Below are positions 58,950 to 64,000 of a stretch of DNA of 64,000 bases, piece by piece. Under the pieces are notes generated by a model. The model ran no database searches. It saw nothing but the letters and a program-made list of their open reading frames with translations, and had not been told where the DNA came from. Origin of the DNA: Phyllobacterium pellucidum (GTDB taxonomy: Bacteria > Pseudomonadota > Alphaproteobacteria > Rhizobiales > Rhizobiaceae); NCBI RefSeq assembly GCF_013327855.1, contig NZ_JABUMX010000002.1, positions 248,001 to 312,000 on the forward strand, given 5' to 3'. Position 1 is the first letter of the stretch. Each line of letters starts with the position of its first letter. A program made the translations under genes and the position numbers.

Positions 58950-59183
58950 TCAATCCCAGAAGAAGCGCTTCACCTCGCGTCGCGCTTCGGCAGGTGCAAT
59001 GCCAATGTCTTCGAGTAGTTCGTTGCTCAGCTCGCTAAGATGCATGCGCGTGCGCCGCTTCAACATTGCGCGACCAAACCAATTGACGAGCGCAACAATT
59101 GTCACGGTCCGCGAGGGTGTCGATGACCGACGAATTTCGCTCGTGCCAGCGCGATCCGCGCCTATTGTCTCTATTGTGCTCAT
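58950..59183 (-). CDS. Second DUF1127 small protein
   Basis: A 77-residue protein with KRRTRMHLSELSNELLEDIG followed by APAEARREVKRFFWD, the classical DUF1127 motif. GGAG precedes the ATG at 59183. It is divergent from the MocR gene, sharing a region with repeated ATTGWCTC boxes. Confidence 0.82.
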   Translation of the reverse strand: MSTIETIGADRAGTSEIRRSSTPSRTVTIVALVNWFGRAMLKRRTRMHLSELSNELLEDIGIAPAEARREVKRFFWD

Positions 59184-59244
59184 AATTGGCTCCTTTAAGC
59201 CCATCATTGACTCTTATTGTATGATTGTCTCTATGTATTGACTC
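59164..59244. promoter_or_regulatory. Repeated ATTGWCTC boxes between DUF1127 and MocR
   Basis: ATTGTCTC at 59164, ATTGACTC at 59206, ATTGTCTC at 59224 and ATTGACTC at 59237, all on the plus strand. MocR regulators commonly bind direct repeats in divergent promoters, so these are its likely operators. The 59164 copy lies inside the DUF1127 start and may be chance. Confidence 0.5.
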
Positions 59245-59274
59245 AATTGGAAGCGCAATATATTAATTGTCACC

Positions 59275-60690
59275 ATGACAAATTGGCTTCCGAATCTTGA
59301 ACCTGGCAAAGGCCCGCTTTATTTGCAGTTGGCCGAACGTATTGAATCCGACATCGCCGAGGGCGTGCTTGCCCCCGGCACGAAGCTTCCGCCGCAGCGC
59401 AACCTTGCCTTCGATATCGGTGTCACGATTGGCACCGTCGGCCGTGCTTACAATCTCATTCGGGAGCGAGGCCTCGTCAGCGGCGAAGTCGGTCGTGGGA
59501 CATACGTCACCGAGCGCAGGGAGCCGGCACTTGAACAGCCCTCCCCACGCACCGAGACGTTTGGCGGTACGCGCAACCAGGCGGTCGAACCGGGCAGAAT
59601 ACGGCTCGATAGTACGGCCGCCATCGACGTCGGCCAATCGGAAGCGATGGCAGGGTTGCTGGCTGGCATCACCAAGCAATATCCCTCGGAGGTCGCAAGC
59701 TATTGCCGCACCCTGCCCGCCTCTTGGCAGGCAGCAGGCAGCCGCTGGCTTTCAGCAGCGGGATGGGCGCCGGAGCCCGCTTCGATTGTTCCGACCCTTG
59801 GTGCTCACTCCGCGATTCTCGCAATCATCGCCGCCGTAACGGTTCCCGGCGACCGCATCGCTTTCGAGGAACTTACCTATTGCTCGGCTGCCCGCAGCGC
59901 CAACCTCATGGGACGGCGAAGCATCATCATACATGCTGAGAGCGGCTCGCTCACCCCTGGCGATTTCGAACGGCATTGCGCCCAGCAGCACCCGAAGCTC
60001 GTCTTCCTGATGCCTTCGTTGCACAATCCAACGGCCGCCACCATGCCGGAAGACGACCGGCGCGCGATTGTCGATATTGCGCGGCGCTACAATGTCTGGC
60101 TCATCGAAGACGAGATCTACGGTTCGCTCACCCGCCACGATCATGTCAATCTTGCCGAACTCGCGCCGGAGCGGACATTTCATATCGGCGGGCTGTCGAA
60201 ATCCGTGGCCGCCGGCATTCGCAGCGGCTGGGTCGCCTGCCCGCCTCACCTCTCGGCCCGCGTCCTCACGGCCCACAAGATGGTCAGCGGCGGCGTTCCC
60301 TTCATGATGATGGAGCTCAGCGCCCAACTGGTCAATACCGGCGAAGCTGACAGCATCCGCAACGAGGTATGCGCGGAAGTGAACGCACGCGAGGCTTTGG
60401 CGCGCTCCGTCTTCACCGGTATGGAATTCGCGTCGCAGCCGCATTCTCCATTCCTGTGGATGAAACTGCCTGATCCATGGCTGTCCGGCACGTTCAAGAA
60501 TGCCGCGCTCAATGAGGGCGTCATGATTGACGACGAGGACGAGTTCAAGGCCGGACGAAGCGAAAAGGTATTTCACCGTGTTCGCGTCGGCCTGACCGTC
60601 CCGACGACCCGACAGGAGCTCGGCCAGGGTCTGTCGGTGTTGCGCCGCCTGATGGAGTCCGACAACGCGAGCTACGATAGCTATTCGTGA
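59275..60690 (+). CDS. MocR-type GntR regulator with aminotransferase domain
   Basis: A 471-residue regulator. The winged helix (about 10-80; LPPQRNLAFDIGVTIGTVGRAY) is joined to a fold-type I PLP domain; the PLP lysine is Lys309 in HIGGLSKSVAAG, with LHNPTAATM and EDEIYG as cofactor-binding blocks. It senses PLP or an amino-compound adduct. Its likely targets are the divergent DUF1127 genes. Confidence 0.88.
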   Translation: MTNWLPNLEPGKGPLYLQLAERIESDIAEGVLAPGTKLPPQRNLAFDIGVTIGTVGRAYNLIRERGLVSGEVGRGTYVTERREPALEQPSPRTETFGGTRNQAVEPGRIRLDSTAAIDVGQSEAMAGLLAGITKQYPSEVASYCRTLPASWQAAGSRWLSAAGWAPEPASIVPTLGAHSAILAIIAAVTVPGDRIAFEELTYCSAARSANLMGRRSIIIHAESGSLTPGDFERHCAQQHPKLVFLMPSLHNPTAATMPEDDRRAIVDIARRYNVWLIEDEIYGSLTRHDHVNLAELAPERTFHIGGLSKSVAAGIRSGWVACPPHLSARVLTAHKMVSGGVPFMMMELSAQLVNTGEADSIRNEVCAEVNAREALARSVFTGMEFASQPHSPFLWMKLPDPWLSGTFKNAALNEGVMIDDEDEFKAGRSEKVFHRVRVGLTVPTTRQELGQGLSVLRRLMESDNASYDSYS

Positions 60691-60824
60691 AGTGAGTAGT
60701 GAGCGAGTGAGTAGTTAAGCGAGGGCGTCTTTGGGTAGGTAGGTGGACACCTGTCGGTGCGTGCGTGACTGTATAATCCTCGCCCTTCGAATGATGGGTG
60801 CTTTCCGCGCATGACGGCGGTGGT

Positions 60825-60865
60825 GTGGCGGTCATCCCTCTGGGCATAGCCCGAGGATCCCACCT
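60825..60865. repeat. Palindromic repeat fragment
   Basis: GGTCATCCCTCTGGGCATAGCCCGAGGATCCCACC is a degenerate relative of the TCATCCTCGGG/CCCGAGGA element at 58176 and 58452. It ends at the ttcA stop codon. Confidence 0.5.
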
Positions 60866-61708
60866 TCAACCCGCCACCAGCCCGGCAAAATCGAAGATCT
60901 TGCGGTCGAGCAGATGGCTCGGCCGGGTGTTGGCGAGGGCGCGGATCATCGTTTCCTTGCGGCCCGGCATGCGCCTTTCGATGTCGGCCAGCATGGCCTT
61001 CATGGCGTTACGCTGCAGGCCCTCCTGGCTGCCGCATAGATCGCAAGGAATAATCGGAAACTGCATGGCGCCCGCAAACTTTTCCAGATCATCTTCCGCG
61101 CAATAACTCAACGGCCGCAGCACCATCAGGTCGCCTTCGTCGTTGAGAAGCTTTGGCGGCATTGCTGCGAGCCGTCCGCCGTGGAAGAGGTTCATGAAGA
61201 AGGTTTCGAGAATGTCCTCGCGGTGATGGCCGAGGACGAGCGCAGCGCAACCCTCTTCCCGGGCGACGCGGTAGAGATGTCCGCGACGCAGGCGCGAGCA
61301 CAGCGAACAATAGGTCTGGTTTTCGGCGATCTTATCCGTGACCACCGAATAAGTGTCCTGATATTCGATGCGGTGCTCGATACCGTTCGCCTTCAGGAAA
61401 TCCGGCAGGATATGCTTGGGAAAATTCGGCTGTCCCTGGTCGAGATTGCAGGCGAGGAGTTCGACCGGGAGCAGACCGCGCCATTTTAGGTCGAGCAACA
61501 AGGCCAGGAGACCATAGGAGTCCTTGCCGCCCGAAAGTCCGATCAGCCAGCGCTCGCCGGGCTTGACCATGGCGAAATCCTCGAGCGACTGGCGCGTTTG
61601 GCGCAGGAGCCGCTTGCGCAACTTGTTGAACTCGACGGAGGACGGCACGCCGAGAAACATCGGATGGCAGCCGCTTGCGTCGGTGAGGTCAAGCTCATGG
61701 ATGGTCAT
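60866..61708 (-). CDS. ttcA: tRNA 2-thiocytidine synthetase TtcA
   Basis: A 280-residue PP-loop ATPase that thiolates C32 of tRNA. The PP-loop SGGKDS is at 59-64, and CSLC and CDLC supply the iron-sulfur cysteines. It is monocistronic with a repeat fragment at its 3' end. Confidence 0.93.
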   Translation of the reverse strand: MTIHELDLTDASGCHPMFLGVPSSVEFNKLRKRLLRQTRQSLEDFAMVKPGERWLIGLSGGKDSYGLLALLLDLKWRGLLPVELLACNLDQGQPNFPKHILPDFLKANGIEHRIEYQDTYSVVTDKIAENQTYCSLCSRLRRGHLYRVAREEGCAALVLGHHREDILETFFMNLFHGGRLAAMPPKLLNDEGDLMVLRPLSYCAEDDLEKFAGAMQFPIIPCDLCGSQEGLQRNAMKAMLADIERRMPGRKETMIRALANTRPSHLLDRKIFDFAGLVAG

Positions 61709-61775
61709 GGAAATATCCCGCTACGATCCGGTTCGTCGCCTTAATTGCATCGCAGGATCGCCGAAGGCAAGTCCT

Positions 61776-62705
61776 TCATTGTCCGAAGACGGACCAGCCG
61801 GTGCGCTGGGCGAGCAATTCGAGCGCGGCCGACCCGAGCAGCGAGTTGCCGTTCTCGTTCAATCCCGGCGACCAGACCGCAATCGAGGCTTTGCCCGGCG
61901 CCACGGCAAGAATCCCGCCGCCAACACCGCTCTTGCCCGGCAGGCCGACGCGATAGGCGAAATCGCCGGAGCCGTCATAATGCCCGCACATCAGCATCAG
62001 CGCGTTGATGCGCCGCGCCCGGCCCGGTGAAACGACGCTGCCGCCATTGAGCGGATTGCGGCCGGCCGACGCGAGATAAAGTCCGGCATGGGCAAGCTGG
62101 CGGCACGACATGGCGATAGCGCAATGGTGGAAATAGACCCCGAGGACATGCTCGACGGGATGATTGAGATTGCCGAAAGCGCGCATGAAATTGGCAAGCG
62201 CAATGTTGCGGTAGCCGGTCTGCGTTTCGGAACGCGCAACGTTCTCGTCGATCGCGATGGTTTCATCATCGGCGACGTGGCGAATGAACTGCACGATTTC
62301 GCCGATCGCCTCCCGCGGTTGATGCCCGGCAAGAACCACGTCCGCAACCGCGATAGCGCCCGCATTGATAAAGGGATTGCGCGGCTTCCCCTTCTCCTGC
62401 TCCAGCTGGACGATGGAGTTGAAGGCATTGCCGGAAGGCTCACGCCCAACCCTCTTCCACAGCCCGTCGCCGATCTTGCCGAGCGCAAGCGTTAGCGTGA
62501 AAACCTTGGAAATGCTCTGTATCGAGAAATTGGTTTCGGCATCGCCCGCGACATGGACTTTCCCGTCAACCGTTATCATGGCGATGCCGAACTGTTTCGG
62601 GTCCACCGTCGCGAGTTCCGGAATGTAATCGGCAAGTTTGCCCTCACCGATGCGGCCGGAAAGGTCGCTGTAGACACTGTCGACGATAGCCTGAAGGTCG
62701 GTCAT
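61776..62705 (-). CDS. glsA: Glutaminase
   Basis: A 309-residue serine-dependent beta-lactamase-like glutaminase that converts glutamine to glutamate and ammonia. The catalytic Ser64-x-x-Lys67 is in [12 protein letters not shown], with [12 protein letters not shown] and GRNPLNGG as conserved blocks. It lies 70 bp after rpsD behind a terminator. Confidence 0.94.
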   Translation of the reverse strand: MTDLQAIVDSVYSDLSGRIGEGKLADYIPELATVDPKQFGIAMITVDGKVHVAGDAETNFSIQSISKVFTLTLALGKIGDGLWKRVGREPSGNAFNSIVQLEQEKGKPRNPFINAGAIAVADVVLAGHQPREAIGEIVQFIRHVADDETIAIDENVARSETQTGYRNIALANFMRAFGNLNHPVEHVLGVYFHHCAIAMSCRQLAHAGLYLASAGRNPLNGGSVVSPGRARRINALMLMCGHYDGSGDFAYRVGLPGKSGVGGGILAVAPGKASIAVWSPGLNENGNSLLGSAALELLAQRTGWSVFGQ

Positions 62706-62721
62706 GGCCGGACTCCGGTTG

Positions 62722-62758
62722 AAAAAAAAGCCGCCGAGATTTCTCCGGGCGGCTTTTT
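62722..62758 (-). terminator. rpsD intrinsic terminator
   Basis: GCCGCC / GGCGGC outer stem with an inner GAGA/TCTC stem, flanked by A and T runs (AAAAAAAA, TTTTT). It lies between the rpsD stop and the glsA start. Confidence 0.85.
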
Positions 62759-62775
62759 CTGAAATTCAGAACTGA

Positions 62776-63393
62776 TTAACGCGAATAGAATTCGACGACC
62801 AGGTTCGGTTCCATCTGTACAGCGTATGGCACGTCGGAGAAAGCCGGAACGCGGCTGTACTTGGCAACCATCTTGTTGTGATCGACTTCGAGATACTCGG
62901 GAACATCGCGTTCAGCGAGCTGAACCGATTCCAGAACGATCACGAGCTGCTTCGACTTTTCGCGAACTTCAATGACGTCGCCAGCCTTGCAGATATAGGA
63001 CTGGATGTTCGTGCGGCGGCCGTTGACGTTGACGTGGCCGTGGTTGACGAACTGGCGCGCGGCGAAGATCGTCGGAACGAACTTGGCGCGGTAAACGATC
63101 GCGTCAAGACGCGACTCGAGCAAACCGATCAGCTGTTCGCCGGTATCGCCCTTGCGGCGTGCAGCTTCCTCATAGGTCTTGCGGAACTGCTTTTCCGAAA
63201 TGTCGCCGTAGAAACCCTTCAGCTTCTGCTTGGCGCGCAGCTGCACACCGAAGTCGGAAAGCTTGCTCTTGCGGCGCTGGCCATGCTGGCCCGGGCCGTA
63301 TTCGCGGCGGTTTACCGGGGACTTCGGACGGCCCCAGATGTTTTCGCCAAGACGGCGGTCAATTTTATACTTGGACGATTCGCGCTTGCTCAT
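62776..63393 (-). CDS. rpsD: 30S ribosomal protein S4
   Basis: A 205-residue protein with [20 protein letters not shown] at the start and an S4 domain ([13 protein letters not shown] ... GHVNVNGRR). AAAGGA precedes the ATG at 63393; the longer upstream frame is the leader. S4 here stands alone, not beside rpsM, rpsK and rpoA, as is usual in this order. Confidence 0.97.
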   Translation of the reverse strand: MSKRESSKYKIDRRLGENIWGRPKSPVNRREYGPGQHGQRRKSKLSDFGVQLRAKQKLKGFYGDISEKQFRKTYEEAARRKGDTGEQLIGLLESRLDAIVYRAKFVPTIFAARQFVNHGHVNVNGRRTNIQSYICKAGDVIEVREKSKQLVIVLESVQLAERDVPEYLEVDHNKMVAKYSRVPAFSDVPYAVQMEPNLVVEFYSR

Positions 63394-63535
63394 CGCATTT
63401 CCTTTCAACAAATACGAACCGAAGCTCACGCGCCGGTTCAAGGAAACGCGCCCTCCTCTGCCTCCTTTGTGTGAAGACTGACAGAATGATTCACGCACGC
63501 ATTGCGAAATCACTCACGGGACACGTCAAATGAAA

Positions 63536-63557
63536 CGCAGAGCCGTTGGGCCCTGCG
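63536..63557 (-). other. Hairpin in the rpsD leader
   Basis: CGCAGAGCC / GGCCCTGCG, a 9-bp stem with one mismatch and a GTTG loop, 143 bp upstream of rpsD. It could be an autoregulatory leader structure or a terminator of an earlier unit. Confidence 0.3.
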
Positions 63558-63689
63558 CTGGGGTGGCTTCTAGTGGGAAGGGCCAGGGATGTCAAGCGGG
63601 GGCGCGCCTGTTTCAGCGGCTCACATTATTTGAAACCCATGGCCCGGTTGAGGCGTTAGGTTAGACGCTCAACAGGAGTAGAGCCGATA

Positions 63690-64000
63690 ATGACCCTATT
63701 CTCGCAGCATTCTCGCAGGTCCGTACTTCTTTTATCCTTCACCGCCCTTATCGCAAGCACAATGATCATCACGACGTCCGACGACGCCGATGCACGGCGC
63801 CGGCGTCCGCCCCGTGCGGTCACAACGGCAGCGCCACTGCCTGTCGTACCGCCAATCCCTGAATCCAATCCCCGGGCGGCACAATCGACCGAAGCGCCTA
63901 AACCGGAAGAGAAGCCCAAGGAGGAAATCCAGAAAGCGGATCCCGAAACGCCGGTTCCTTCGCAAAAACCTGCTGCAGGGGAAAGCAAGCCCGAACCAGC
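63690..64000 (+). CDS. Exported proline-rich protein, extensin-like, 5' part
   Basis: An ATG at 63690 with AGGAG 11 bp upstream opens a frame to the window edge. It has an N-terminal hydrophobic signal (SVLLLSFTALIASTMIITT) and then an Ala/Pro/Glu-rich region (PKPEEKPKEEIQKADPETP). This layout is typical of extensin-family exported proteins, but the defining C-terminal domain is outside the window. It is divergent from rpsD. Confidence 0.6.
   Translation, partial: MTLFSQHSRRSVLLLSFTALIASTMIITTSDDADARRRRPPRAVTTAAPLPVVPPIPESNPRAAQSTEAPKPEEKPKEEIQKADPETPVPSQKPAAGESKPEP

Overview
This 64 kb window looks like a chromosomal segment of an alphaproteobacterium of the order Hyphomicrobiales (Rhizobiales), most likely from the Brucella/Ochrobactrum/Phyllobacterium/Mesorhizobium neighbourhood. 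That placement is inference from gene content: an lpiA-acvB pair, the F1-ATPase zeta inhibitor (DUF1476), the purC-purS-purQ order with two small coiled-coil genes inside it, DUF1127 proteins beside a MocR regulator, and moderately high GC coding DNA. I saw no rRNA, tRNA, CRISPR array, prophage or intact insertion sequence.

Region 1 (1-19.3 kb) is the most distinctive part. An outer-membrane porin-like gene with a frameshift, a secreted hypothetical, a periplasmic arylsulfatase and a membrane-embedded spermidine-synthase-like protein lead into a tightly overlapped MoxR / DUF58 / DUF4381 / BatA / BatB / BatD operon. After it come a formylglycine-generating enzyme (the sulfatase maturase), an aspartate:alanine antiporter, aspartate 4-decarboxylase, and a divergent sensor histidine kinase. 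An 18-bp element, consensus TGTTACAGTTACGTACTT, lies upstream of five genes of this region, always in the same orientation relative to the gene. It suggests one regulon joining sulfatase, maturase, porin and two small proteins.

Region 2 (19.5-36.6 kb) is mostly transport and envelope: a hemolysin-III family protein, a sugar ABC transporter with a divergent GntR regulator and a palindromic operator, an Fbp-type iron(III) ABC transporter, a BASS-family transporter, the lpiA-acvB pair for lysyl-phosphatidylglycerol, and a FAH-family hydrolase. Region 3 (36.8-46 kb) holds a stand-alone glucoamylase-domain protein, a diacylglycerol-kinase-like protein and a compact seven-gene minus-strand operon of molybdenum-hydroxylase maturation genes (flavin reductase, CoxD-like, CoxE-like, two XdhC-like pieces, a MoeA/MocA-like fusion, a secreted hydrolase). 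No molybdoenzyme structural genes are present.

Region 4 (46-57 kb) is central metabolism and purine synthesis: an orphan periplasmic binding protein overlapping a DmpA-type peptidase, rpe, a DUF2259 protein, purB, a VOC protein with a Tat-like leader, an HpcH/HpaI aldolase, the ATPase zeta inhibitor, and purC-purS-(two small coiled-coil genes)-purQ. purL does not follow purQ. A truncated, frameshifted PIN-domain (VapC-like) remnant starts at the purQ stop codon. Region 5 (57-64 kb) holds a GST, a lipoprotein, a cluster of palindromic and tandem repeats, two DUF1127 genes divergent from a MocR regulator with repeated ATTGWCTC boxes, then ttcA, glsA, rpsD and the start of a proline-rich exported protein running off the right edge.
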